The position numbers were made by a program, and so were the translations under genes. Below the pieces are notes generated by a model that saw only the letters and a program-made list of their open reading frames with translations, was not told the origin of the DNA and ran no database searches. A stretch of 64,000 bases of DNA from Aldrovandia affinis (taxonomy: Eukaryota; Chordata; Actinopteri; Notacanthiformes; Halosauridae). The stretch spans positions 2,666,001-2,730,000 of the forward strand of contig JAINUG010000114.1 of assembly GCA_029706075.1 (NCBI GenBank), written 5' to 3'. Shown here in pieces: positions 35,481 through 47,752 of this stretch (position 1 is its first letter; every line of letters starts with the position of its first letter).

Positions 35481-36149
35481 TCAAATTGTTTAACCTTCCA
35501 TACAGCATGGTCACATCATGTCTAGATACAGTAGCTGTATGCCTCTGCTTATGACTCCATTAAAACATCTTATCGTAACCCTATGTTAAATGAGTCCACA
35601 CCTGCTGAATTGCCCTGATCTGTCAAAATGAGAGGGGGGAAGGGAGGGGCTCAGGTTAATAAATACAGAAGGCTGATCTTCATCCCTAAAGATACCTCCT
35701 CGCATCTTTGGCGGGTTTATTGCTCTGTGAGTGAAGGGCACATGGGGTATGTAGCTGTGGTGAGCCGGTGCCACACCCCACAACTTCAGGGTTCTAACTA
35801 TGAGCTGGAAATTATGAATCATGGAGAAAATAATTATGGCCCGCCAGATTAAAGCGGAGATCAACATGGTATGATTGGCCTCGTCACTAGCAATGCTCTT
35901 GAGCATATTATGCTTCTCCAAATATCAGCTCAACTAACATCTTGGTATAAATTAAGCTGGCTTCCCCAGGCCCTAGTGATGTTTGATATCGCCACAATTC
36001 TCAACATGAGAGGAGCATATCAATGGCTATCTTGTGGTAGTAAGTGATAGTAAGTGACCCAAAAAATATAAAAACGGGCTCTGAACCTGGCTAGCGCTGG
36101 ACCTTCCCCCAAATCGTAAATTATGGGCTAAGAAGGGAGTGTGACCTGT

Positions 36150-36640
36150 TGGTGGCACGAGGAAGATTTTGGTGGAATTCTACAAGTTTCTTTTCCTGTT
36201 TCTCTTGGAAGATCTGGTTCCAGCTCACACCTCATGCATGTTTTTTTTTGCGTTCTTGGAGAGAGACAAGTTTGGTTTGGTATAATTTTCTTCCATTTCA
36301 TATCTTTTGTAATTGTTACATGTCAATTTTATGTCTAGGATTTAGTATTTGTTAAGGTAGTTGAACCTAAATCTTGTAACTGAATAAAGCAGCTGTTAAT
36401 TTTAATTGAATTGTGAATTGTATATTTTGGTGAAGGTTAATCCACGAGATTGCTCTGCCTATCAACGAATTTGGTGATTTAATTGATAATTGGTATCCTG
36501 TGTAGTAATTATTATATTAAATCAAATAAATATATTTTACATGTAGGATAAGTGAGGGGTTTTAACCACTTGTGTTCAGTATTCAGAGTGCTGAACTTTA
36601 AACAAGGGCATTTGAATTATAGTTAAGGCTACTGGATTCA
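36150..36640 (+). repeat. Dispersed repeat, copy 2 (paired with 22830-23250)
   Basis: Longer copy of the repeat at 22830. Upstream (about 36060) lies an AAATATAAAAACGGG TATA-like motif, which hints that the unit may be an LTR with a promoter. No coding partner was found. Confidence 0.65.
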
Positions 36641-36900
36641 GGGGAATATACCATTTTTATTCTAACTTCACTGTTCTGACAGTATATTGCACCTACCTAT
36701 GTAGGTACAGTGTAACTACACAGGTATTAGGGCCACTTCATGTAAAGTGGGACCAAACTTATTGTATGCATTTATACATGAGCCCTGTGCTCTGGTACGT
36801 GTTCTGCAATACATTTGGCCTTAGAGACTACATAAGGTGTATAAGGTGCCACGTTGCAATGTGCATAAGAGATCATATACCATACCAATACAGAGATGTA

Positions 36901-38263
36901 CAGTACTGTGCATTAAATACATTTATCTGAGCAGTAAGTGTTTATTAGGTCAAAAAACACTATATAACATTGAAGTAAACACAAACATTAATACAATGAA
37001 AAGTAACAAACACGTCTTATGTTTTTTAAAAAGTCTGTATTTTGTGTGGCCTCCCTTAGAATGCAAAACTGAAGCAATTCACTTTGGTAGTCATGTAATT
37101 TTTTCAAATAGTCCTCTGGTCATTTCTTCCAAGCTTCCTGCAGGATTTGCCAAACATTTAATTTGAGCTTTGGCTGCTTTTTGTTCTTTTCCCCATCCAA
37201 GTCATCCCACACAGCTTCCATTATGTTGAGGTCGGGGCTCTGAGGTGGCCAATCTAATACTGTGAGTGTTCCATCTGTACACTTCCGCTCCAAGTAGGTC
37301 TTAATCGTGTTTGCAGTGTGTTTGGGGTCATTATCATGTTGAAAGATAAAGTTCCAATCAGTCGTTTTCCCGAAGGTACAGCATTATGAATCAAGATCTG
37401 TTTATATTTCTCAGCATTCATAATTCCATAGATTTTGACCAGATCCCCTACACTGTTGACTGAAATGTACTCCCAGACCATGACAGAGCCACCACCGTGC
37501 TTCACAGAAGACTGCAGACAGGCATCAATGTATTTCTCGCTAACTCTTCTTCTGACATACTGGCGTCTTTGTGAACCAAAAATTTAAAATTTGGACTCAT
37601 CGCTCCATAAGACTTTCTGTTGACTGGTTGTTGCTCCATGCTTTATGGTCTTTCGCGGATTGAAATCTCTTCTGCTTGTTGCCTTTCCACAAGAATGGTT
37701 TCTTAGCTGAACAAGTCCTACAAGACTATTTCTTGTAAGACTTTTTCTCACTGTTGAAGTGTGTACTTTGGTGCCAGATGACTCTGCCAGATGCTGAGCA
37801 AGCACTGGATTTTCTTCTGTCTCTCAAAGAAGTGACCTTTAATTACTGTTCATCAGATGCAGACAGCTTTTTGGGTCTTCAACTGCGTTTTCTGTCTTGA
37901 ACTTGTCCAGTTTCTTCAAATTTCTTTATGACAGCTTGAACACCACATCTTGAAAATCTGGTTAGGCGGGCTATTGCTCGTTGAGAATTGCGTTGTTGAT
38001 GTAAAACTATGATTTTATGTCTGTCAGATTAAATAAAATACATAGAATGGCTGGAGTGCCTCGAGGAGAGGTTTGGGAACCAAACCTGTGTTCTTCTAGC
38101 CACCTCACAAGATATCAATAACTTTTTGCAAAACACAATACATTCTTGTATTTATTCTAATATTATATAGTGTTTTTCCAAGAAAATACAAAACACTTAC
38201 TGCTCGGATAAATAGCTTTAAACATCATTTTCTTTGGTGGCCTAAGACTTTTGCATAGTACTG
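36901..38263 (-). mobile_element. Tc1-like transposon with decayed transposase
   Basis: Starts CAGTACTGTGCA after TA and ends TGCATAGTACTG before TA. The left terminal repeat lacks a segment of about 35 bases (AAAAGTCTTAGGCC...) still present at the right end. The minus strand encodes transposase pieces: KVLWSDESKF with the first Asp (37584-37805) and MKHGGGSVMVW (37254-37505). Stops separate them. Length 1363 bp. Confidence 0.85.
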
Positions 38264-39702
38264 TACATGGTATTCTGCACCAAACATAATAAACATTCAA
38301 AAATGATCTCATCATCAATCTAATCATCACTCAACCTTGTGTACACAAAGACCACCTTAAACATCCTGAATGAACATAGCTTATGACACTTGAGCATCGA
38401 TGATGGTGAGCATCACATTGAGAAATCCCATCACACATTCCCATGTAAAGGAAGCACACACAAAGCTTTAATAACTCTCCTGACAGATCCGAGATTAGTA
38501 TTGTGGATGGCAAGTGGATTGACAATCTGTTGTTCTCTCCAATCAGCCCTGTGCCACCTTAAAATGGCAACAGTGGAGACTGAAGCTCCTCCCCTGAGCC
38601 TGCAGGGGCATGAGTTAATGGTATGTGACGGAAAGTGAGGGGATGCGGCCTAGGCTTGTGTCCCTGCATGTGGGGTTATGTAATGGCCGTAGCTTAGGGC
38701 TGAGGGTTATCGCAGCGTAACTGTAATCCAAATTACTGTCAGGACCAGAGTGGTACCTTCTCCAACCACAAGCTAACAGAACAAGGGGATATAGGGACAA
38801 AGAGCAAGCATTCTGCCCCTCGGCATGTACCAAGACCCCACAAAACCACAACATGAGGACACAGGTCAGGACAGTCCTTCCTATTTCACCTGAACCTCAC
38901 TATGAGTACTCACTGCCCCCGAGAACTGATCTAGGATCAGCTTACCCAGCTTACCCACCTACCATTATATGTCCAGAGTACAAATTGAACCAGGGTCAGT
39001 GCTAGGGAGCAGAACCTATCAAGCCTCATGGACCTTAGTGGCAGTGGCAGTCTATCTGAGGGACAGATTTGGCTTTACACATCACATCTGAGATAAACAC
39101 ACAGTCACTTTGGGGCTCTCATCGAACACTGAACTGAACACCCAACAAACAAGCCACTTTTTCTGTGATTCTAGGATCAAGTCTGCATCTGAAAGTAGGG
39201 GAGGACAGCGCGCTCAACCAACCTGAGACGAGGTATAGCTATAAAAGTACAAATAGTGAGCAGTGAAAAGCACAACACGCGCTTGTATAATTTAAAATAT
39301 ATATTTATTATATATAATGATATATAATGATATTATTATATCATTTGTAAAAAATAAAAAAAAGTGATGTTTTGGCCAAAACTGTTTTTTTGGTGAACAG
39401 TCACAGGGCTTAACGGGTCTAACCCAGGAACAGCCTTTGGTTTATAAACAAAACGTCATGGCATTATTAACATTTGCATGCATTAGTTGCAGCTGGCTGC
39501 ATGTGCAGTGGAGCAGGTTCACACACCACTTTGCCAATGGGCTTGGGAGCTTTTAACCATGCAGTATCAAACACATCAGAAATGTGTCCGACTTGAGTTT
39601 GGGTGAGCTGGAATGCAAAGTGCTGTGAGTAAGCTTCTGACACACTGATGAGAATATGAAGCATTTTAAATAAAAACCTAGAGGAACAGCAGGTGGTTTT
39701 AC

Positions 39703-39762
39703 CTCCCAGAAGCTGTCTGTGGCCTCTTCGAAGCTGGCAGATTCATCATAGGAGCCAGACAT
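39703..39762 (-). CDS. pacsin1: PACSIN1 first coding exon (start codon)
   Basis: Starts ATG at 39762 in an AGGAAAATG context and runs 20 codons (MSGSYDESASFEEATDSFWE) to donor GTAAAACC in phase 0. Human PACSIN1 begins MSGSYDEAS and continues TTDSFWEV, so the start is secure. The exon probably extends upstream as 5' UTR to 39829, where CTCTCAG forms an acceptor. PACSIN1 binds and bends membranes and links dynamin and N-WASP during synaptic vesicle endocytosis; that role is family knowledge. Confidence 0.95.
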
Positions 39763-39766
39763 TTTC

Positions 39767-39826
39767 CTAGCTGTGACAGAGTGGGCTTGGAGCTGAATGT
39801 GTCTGCAGCAGAGCAGTGATCTTCAT
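39767..39826 (-). promoter_or_regulatory. Upstream ORF (19 codons) in the PACSIN1 leader
   Basis: If the exon begins at 39829, its leader holds an ATG at 39826 opening a 19-codon frame ([19 protein letters not shown]). Its TAG stop lies four bases before the PACSIN1 ATG. Such closely spaced upstream frames often lower or condition translation of the main frame. Seen in sequence; use is inferred. Confidence 0.4.
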
Positions 39827-39828
39827 GC

Positions 39829-40856
<1,028 letters not shown>

Positions 40857-41043
40857 CTGTGACTAAAACAATAATACACTCAGACACTCAGGTGAAACAA
40901 GACACAGGTGGAACCACTCAAGACGATTAAACAATTAGACAATGACAATCAGAGAACACTAGTCCAATGCCACCCTCCGGCAGTGAGCAGGGACCGTTAC
41001 AGTACCCCCTCCTATACGAATGGCTCCAGCCGTTCCTCTAGGA

Positions 41044-41356
41044 CAGCGGTTCTCAAACTATGGGTCGCCAAAGGGTAATGGTGGGGTCGCCAAAAAGTCA
41101 ATGTAAAAAAACAAAAACTAACCATAGGAGAACAGCGTGTTTTTCTGTACACACACCCCGTCCACAGAAAATGGTTTTGCATGAAACCGGTCCGTGGTTG
41201 GGCACCGTTACGTGGGACAACTTGATGCCATTGCCATTCAATTTGATGGGGTCGCGCTTTAGGTATGGGGTCGCGAATTTTCATTTATGTTTGGGGTCGC
41301 GATTTTTTTCGACCCATAAAATGGGGTCGTGGAGTAAAAAAGTTTGAGAAACCCTG
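41044..41356. mobile_element. hAT-type MITE inserted in the Gypsy element
   Basis: Same family as 204-610 (CAGCGGTTCTCAAACT ... AGTTTGAGAAACCCTG), here 313 bp. It has a perfect 8-bp target duplication CTCTAGGA at 41036-41043 and 41357-41364. Its interior is shorter than the 407-bp copies. It postdates the Gypsy insertion. Confidence 0.95.
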
Positions 41357-42294
41357 CTCTAGGAGGTACTCGAAGGCGGCGGTGGAAATCACAAATCAAC
41401 CCTGGGTCAAGAATGTCCTGTGCCGGGACCCAGGAGCGCTCCTCAGGGCCATAGCCCTCCCAGTCTACAAGATACTGGACACTCCTCTGCACCCATCGGG
41501 AGTCCAGAATACGACAGACAGTGTAAGCTGGCTGCCCATATATCATACGGGGCGGAGGAGGTGGACTTGTGGCTGGAGACAGAGGGCTGGTGATCAGAGG
41601 CTTGAGACGGGAAACATGGAACGTCGGGTGGATCCGCATAGACTGAGGCAAAAGAAGGCAGCACAGGGTAGTCTCCAAGTCCTGGTTAACCCTTTTTGTT
41701 TGGCCATTGGACTGGGGGTGGAAACTAGAGGAGAGGCTGACAGAGGCACCAATCAGGGCATAAAAAGATTTCCAGAACTGGGAGATGAATTGAGGACCAT
41801 AGTCTGACACAACGTCCTGGGGAAGACCATGGAGGCGGAAGACATGCTGAAGCATGACCTCTGTGGTTTCTTGCGCTGTGGGTAGTCTTTGCTAAGGGAA
41901 CAAAGTGGCAGTACTTGGAGAAACAATTGACAATGATGAAAATGGCTGTGAAAGCGTTGAATGAGGGAAAACCAGTGACAAAGTCCACAGAGAGGTGAGA
42001 CCATGGGCGTGTGGGTATGGGCAATGGGTGAAGTAGGCTAAAGGGATGCTGCCTGGATGTCATGCTTTGGGCACAGGTGGTACAAGCTGACGGAAAGGAT
42101 CTCACATCCTTATCCATGGTAGGCCACCAGAATCTTCCTCTCAAAAACTCCAGCGTCCTGGCGGTCCCTGGATTCCCCGTCAACTGAAAGGAGTGCCCCC
42201 AAAGCAGAACCTGGAACCGGGCTGAGCTGGGAATGAACAGGCGACCAGGAGGCACATTCCCTGGGTCAGGATGTTGGTGTTGCGCGGTCCTCAC
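41357..42294 (-). pseudogene. Gypsy integrase and chromodomain, broken
   Basis: From the upper end: H2C2 region with FWWPTMDKDVRSFPSACTTC, then PWSHLSVDFVTGFP (first Asp) near 42000. In another frame [16 protein letters not shown] (second Asp) and [17 protein letters not shown] (third acidic residue) lie at about 41830-41700. Then the chromodomain [19 protein letters not shown] at about 41450. A frameshift at about 41880-41860 and an internal deletion after QDLETTL break the frame. Confidence 0.9.
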
Positions 42295-42539
42295 CGTGGC
42301 CTCAATTCCCCAACTTACTGTGCCAGAACCCGGGAACTCGTAATGATGGGTTCCGGGGTCTTGTCCAGCTCGGAAGATTCAAATCGATGTGAGACAGCAT
42401 CAGGCTTTAGATTCTTGGAACCCAGGCAATATAACAGGGTGAAGGTGAAGCGGTTGAAAAAGAGGGCCCATCGAGCCTGCTGAAAATTGAGGTGCTTGGC
42501 ATCCTGAATGTAGGCTTAGTTCTTGTGGTCGGTCCAAAC

Positions 42540-43604
42540 CACAAAAGGATGTTCAGCCCCCTCAAGTCAGTGTCTCCACTCCTCCAGAGCCAGCTTCACG
42601 GCCAAGAATTCCCGGTTGCCGAAGTTGCAGTGTCTCTCAGCAGGGGAAAGATGACGGGAGAAGAAGGCACAAGGGTAAAGCTTTTGGTCCCGAATGGCTT
42701 GCTGGGACAGGATAGCTCCTACTCCGACATCAGAGGCATCCACCTCCACAATAAAGGGCAAGGAGGGATCAGAGTGGATCAGAACAGGGGCAGAGGTGAA
42801 TCACTGCTTGAGGTCCTGGAATACCCTCCCCGCCTCTGGAGTCCAGCAGAATTGGGCAGCTATCCCCCTAGTCAGGGCAGTGGCACAGCAAGGGAACTGA
42901 AGTTGCAGATGAACCGCCGGTAGAAGTTAGCAAAGCCGAGGAACCGTTGGACCTGCTTGACAAAGGTGGGCTGTGGCCAATCCGTGATAGCCTGAGTCTT
43001 GCAGGGATCCATCTGGATGTAGCCCCGAGCAATGATGTAACCCAAGAAGGACACCCTGGAGATGTGGAACTCACACTTCTCAGGCTTCACGAAGAGGTGG
43101 TTCTGGAGAAGCCACTGCAGCACCTGCCTGACATGCAGGACATGATCTTGTGGAGAGCTTGAAAAGATGAGGATGTCGTCCAGGTAGACAAAGATGAAAT
43201 GGTTGAGCAGGTCCCAGAGAACATCATTGATCAGAGCCTGCAACACAGCGGGAGCGTTAGTGAGACTGACAGGCATAACGAGGCACTCATAGTGGCCGTT
43301 AGGGGTGTTGAAGGCAGTCTTCCACTCGTCTCCCTCTCGGATACAAACCAGGTTGTAGGCGTTGCGTAGGTCCAGTTTTGTGAAGATGGTGGCTCCCCGC
43401 AGCTGCTCAAGAGTGGTGGACATAAATGGAAGAGGGTAGCGGTTCCTCACCATAATCCTGTTGATCGATGCAGGTTCTAAGGCCTCCATCCTTCTTTCCC
43501 ACGAAGAAAAAGCCTGCACCAGTCGGCGAAGTGGAGGGCCGAACGAAACCAGCGGCTAATGCGGCTGTTTGCTGAACACACAGCGCAGCATACTTGGGAG
43601 GCAC
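42540..43604 (-). pseudogene. Gypsy reverse transcriptase and RNase H, broken
   Basis: The 43519-42872 frame has [57 protein letters not shown] and [12 protein letters not shown] (catalytic YLDD-type box), then [12 protein letters not shown]. RNase H follows in another frame (42761-42567) with [18 protein letters not shown] and [13 protein letters not shown], ending at a stop after ALEEWRH. It is the typical Gypsy order RT then RNase H then integrase. Confidence 0.92.
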
Positions 43605-44299
43605 TTAACTGAGGTCAGGAGAAACAACTAGCTCGGAAAAGGAATGCTTGAGTTGACTGACGGTTATTGTAACTGACGGACTAATGAAAACATGAGAACA
43701 AACTCACAAACTGGGAGACAATAAACACGAGTATACATCATGAAACACTAACACAAACAAACATGAGTTGCACAACAAAAGCTCAGAATGGTATCACTGG
43801 AACACTGACAAGCAAACACAGGGAAAAACCATTGAAGACAGAGCACAGAACAAACGAAACAGACCACTTAAATAAGAGCATGAAACAAGGTACAGGTGAA
43901 CTCATTAAGACAATAATACACTCAGATAATCAGGTGAAACAAGACACAGGTGGAACTGCTCAAGACAATGAAACAATTAGACAATGACAATCGGAGTCCA
44001 ATGCCGCCCTCTGGCAGCAAGCAGGAACCATTACAGTGTGAGGATCATAAAATTAAAATTTCAACTGCACTGAAACCTGGTGCTACCAGTGCTGCAAAGT
44101 ACTGCCTAAACAGGGACTCTGCTGATGAGGTGGGACATACACCTGTGACCTGCCGGCCTCAGCACTCTCTCTGTGGAAGTTTGTGTATTTACCACCTATT
44201 TACTTTCTATAAGCTTGCCCTGGGCACCAGGACCATAGAGCCATACTATGGTCTTCAATATAGAAATAGTCAATATAGTCAATATAGAATTCCTGTTAT

Positions 44300-45180
44300 C
44301 GGAATTGTTGCCAGTATCGCAGAGGACATCCTGCCAGAGAGCCTATGTGGTTGTAGGACAGGGAGGGGAAAATTTGATCTTTGATCTTTGTCTTTGATCT
44401 TTGTTCTGAGGCAGCTCCAGGAGAAATGCAGAGAACAAAACATGGACCTGTATGCTGCCTTCATCAATCTCACCAAGGCATTCGACGCAGTCAGTAGGAA
44501 TGGCCTTTGGAGAGTACTGACGAAGTTAGGCTGCCCTCCCAAGTTCCTGAAATTCCTTCAGCAGCTGCATGAATGACAGAGAGGTCAAGTCAAAGTCAAT
44601 GGATGCCTCTCAGATAGATTCCCCATTGCAAATGGGATTAAGCAAGGATGTGTACTTGCCCCTATGCTCTTTGCCATTCTCTTCAGTGTCATGCTGCAGG
44701 AGGCTAAAGATGGGCTGACAAAGGGTCTTTATATCTGATACCGCACAGATGGCATGCTTTTCAATCTGCATCGATTGCTCGCAAGAACAAAGACCACAGA
44801 CTAACACCTGGTGGAACTTTGATTTGCGGACGACTGTGCTCTGCTAGCACATACAGAGGAGGCACTGCAGATAATTGTCAACTGTTTCACAAAGGCAGCA
44901 AATGCATTCAGACTGACCGTCAACCTCAGAAAGACAGAAATTATTTTTCAACCACCACCTGGCGGAATGTACAGTTCACCACCCATACATATTGATGACA
45001 ACCATCTCAATGATGTGGAACAGTTTACATACCTAGGCAGTGTGGTATCGAACGATGCATCCATCTCAAAATATATCGATAACAGATTGGAAAAGGCAAA
45101 CAGTTATTTTGGCCGGCTACACAAGCAAGTGTGGCAGAACCACTCACTTTACCAGACCACAAAGATTCAGGTACAGTCCC
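44300..45180 (+). mobile_element. Non-LTR LINE reverse transcriptase fragment
   Basis: The plus strand encodes DILPESLCGCRTGRG, LRQLQEKCREQNMDLYAAF, TKAFDAVSRNGLWRVL, IKQGCVLAPMLFAILF, FADDCALLAHTEEALQ (catalytic FADD) and FTYLGSVVSNDASISKYI. These are RT motifs of a clade different from the CR1 LINE; RTE-like is possible but unsure. At least three stops or frameshifts are present, plus a TTTGATCT-type small duplication at about 44368-44400. No tail repeat was seen. Confidence 0.8.
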
Positions 45181-46422
45181 TGCCCAATCCCATACCCAGG
45201 CCTCTACCAGCCACGAGTTCCAGTGCCCGAGTTGCCACAGGACCTGTTCTTCAAGAATTTGCTTGTTCAGCCACCTACCGCAATCAAAACTCATTGCAAA
45301 TCAAGACTAATTTCTTCCCTTGATCTTTGCATGCGAAGAAACAGCCATATGGTGTGTGTGTGTGTACTCAAATTGGTGCAGTTGTTCACAGTGTGTCTCG
45401 GGTGCGAAGTCACTTCAGATATACAGGCAGAAACGGAGGGAACATCCTGACCTGCTTTTGTACGGTTTCCCTTCGAAACCTCCATCGCAACATACTCGGG
45501 AGCACTGCTTGCAGGAAGCCTTTTCACATCTGGCGAGCCAACTTCACCTACTGAATCATTATTACACCTCACTCAGTGACAGCATAGAATTCTCAATGTT
45601 GCTAAAATGTTGTAACCAGTGGAGCCACGAGTGTCAAAATGATAAATTAGAGAGAGCAGTGAGCAGTAAGAGCAGTAAGAGCAGTATGCCAACATTGTGA
45701 TAGTGATTGCAATGACATTTATGCTAAAGGTGGCCATGATCCTACAAGTGAGATGTTAATTTGTTCCTGGGAGAATAATGCAACATGTCTCACCTAGTTT
45801 CCCAAATGCAACAGTCTGCTCATCTCTCCTAGTGCTGTGTTGAGAAAAGCACAGCGACCCGCAGCAAAAAAAGCAGGCCCCTGCGATGATGCTGGTCACA
45901 TGAGCGCCGTGTCTCCGAGCATTTCCATGACAACGCTGCATGTGATGCTATACAGCACCATTCCGATCCGTGTCGCTTGTCGCTGCCAGGCAGAGTGGGG
46001 CATATTTATGGATGCACGAGAGGTCATCGTGGAACTGTTCCACGTGCCAATGGAGATGCAGAAAGAATTCAGACACCACTTGGACAAAGCTTGTATGTGT
46101 CCTCTCGTACACACCACACAAGCAACATGTGGGGTAAACCTGCTCGGACAAGTCCCTCGGAGAGATGGACATTTATACGCCTGCCTGCCCTTAGAATTCC
46201 CCTGACATTACTTACACTATTTCTTGGCACAGAAGTCATCCTTGTGTGGATTCATTTTTACTCATGAATCATGTATATAGCGAGATATTTGCATGTCTCC
46301 CAACATAGTGTAATTTCAGAGAGAACAGAATGCTGCCATCAAGTAAAGCTACATCAAACAAACAGAAAATATTACAAACAAATTATTCTATGTGGTAGGC
46401 CAAGTGATGTTATGACAATGGG
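45181..46422. other. Intronic sequence, unrecognised ORFs
   Basis: Several medium frames on both strands (such as 45320-45700 plus, 45837-46205 plus) overlap each other and carry no recognisable motif or splice-consistent conserved segment. Nothing can be assigned. Confidence 0.4.
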
Positions 46423-47752
46423 CAGGGTCCTTGAAAATCGTTAAAATATTTGAATCTTGGAAATTCATGGAAAAGCCATGGAAGGTGGTCAAATATTCCA
46501 CTGTCCTTTAAAATTCAGGGAGAATTGGGCAAATAATAACAAAAAAACATTTACAGCAATGGACATACACTACTGGTCAAAAGTTTTAGAACACCCCCAT
46601 TTTCCAGTTTTTACTGAAATTTAAGCAGTTCAAGTCCTGTGAATGACCTGAAATGGTACAAAGGTAAGCGGTAAACTGCAGGTTAAAAAAAAAGTTTAGG
46701 TTACCAAAAACTGAAAAATAATGTACATTTCAGAGTACCTTTTCAGGGAACAAGTAATGGGTTAACGTTGGTTAACAGTCACACTGTGCAAGTCGCCGAC
46801 TCTGGATCCAGCAAAAGAGCCCCAGACCATCAAGCTTCCTCCTCCATGTTTGGCAGTTGGTGTCACATACTGTGGAACCATCCTTTTGCCTACTCGACGA
46901 CCTACGAAAACCTTTCAAAATTTCAAGATTTCAATTTTTTATTTATCGATCCATAAGACCTTCTTCCAGTCTTCAGTAGTCCACTGGCGGTGCTTCATGG
47001 CCCAGGCAAGCCTCTTTTTCTTATTTTGCCATCTTAGCAATGGCTTTCTTACTGCCTCTCGACCTGTCAAACCTGCAGCTCGAAGTCTTCTCTTCACAGT
47101 TGAAACTGAGACTTCCTTACTTCGACCAGTGTTAAGCTGTGCTTGAAGTTGTTGTCCTGTCAGCCTCCTATCATGCAAGACTCTCAGAAACTTGTCTTCA
47201 GATTTTGTTGTGGCTTTGCGTCTGCCAGACCTCTTCCTGTCAGAGTTTCCTCCAGTTCCCAAGTGCCTTTTGATGGTGTAGGAAACTACTCACTGCCCAA
47301 AAAATTACATTATTTTTCCGTTTTTGGCAACCTAAACTTTTTTTTTAACCTCTGGCAGTTTACCGCTTACCTTTGCACCATTTCAGGTTATTCACTGGAC
47401 TTAAATTTCAGTAAAAACTGGAAAATGGGGGTGTTCTAAAACTTTTTACCGGTAGTGTACATCCATCTTTCTTGACTAACTAACTTACGTTTTGCAATAT
47501 CAGTGTGGTGATAGTGCTAATAAATTGGATATCTTGTAATTGAACTAATTCCACTACCAAAACTCATCAGTCAGTGGACAATTAAGTGTGTGCCTTTGTA
47601 GACACAAAATATTCAGAAAATATGTAAATTCAAAATGTATGTCCACCTTGAAAAAGTAGTCTTATATCCTGAAAACATCCTTGAAAACCATATCCTTAAA
47701 ATGTCATAGAAAAGTCATGGAAAATATTCATCTAATTTGAGTGGGAGCCCTG
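46423..47752. mobile_element. Probable hAT non-autonomous element hosting a Tc1
   Basis: Begins CAGGGTCCTTGAAAATCG and ends GAGTGGGAGCCCTG. The ends are imperfectly inverted, with internal GGAAAAG(T)CATGGAA motifs on both sides, as in fish hAT elements. Flanks ACAATGGG and AATGGGGA give an imperfect duplication. A Tc1 element fills 46568-47457. Confidence 0.5.
46568..47457 (-). mobile_element. Tc1-like transposon, internally deleted
   Basis: Near-identical inverted repeats (CACTACTGGTCAAAAG at 46568; CACTACCGGTAAAAAG inverted at 47457) extend about 60 bp, each flanked by TA. The minus-strand frame 47262-46939 is the paired helix-turn-helix half (RRKATTKSEDKFLRVLHD, VSTVKRRLRAAGLTGREAV, WKKVLWIDK). 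The catalytic half is mostly deleted; only a VKHGGG-like remnant follows. Confidence 0.9.

Larger units (their letters stand above)
40857..44035 (-). mobile_element. Gypsy chromovirus (Ty3-type), gag deleted
   Basis: Minus-strand element. The upper LTR reads from TGTAATGGTTCCTGC at 44035 to about 43660. A partial lower LTR from TGTAACGGTCCCTGC at 41001 is cut at about 40857. The two share about 130 bp, including GGTGAAACAAGACACAGGTG on plus. Between them lie reverse transcriptase, RNase H, integrase and a chromodomain, in that order, but only about 100 bp separates RT from the upper LTR, so gag and protease are lost. A hAT MITE is inserted at 41044-41356. Confidence 0.9.

Noticed and set aside
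45837..46205. 122-codon plus-strand ORF overlapped by several minus ORFs
   Set aside because: No recognisable motif and no splice evidence. Open frames on both strands suggest base composition rather than coding.
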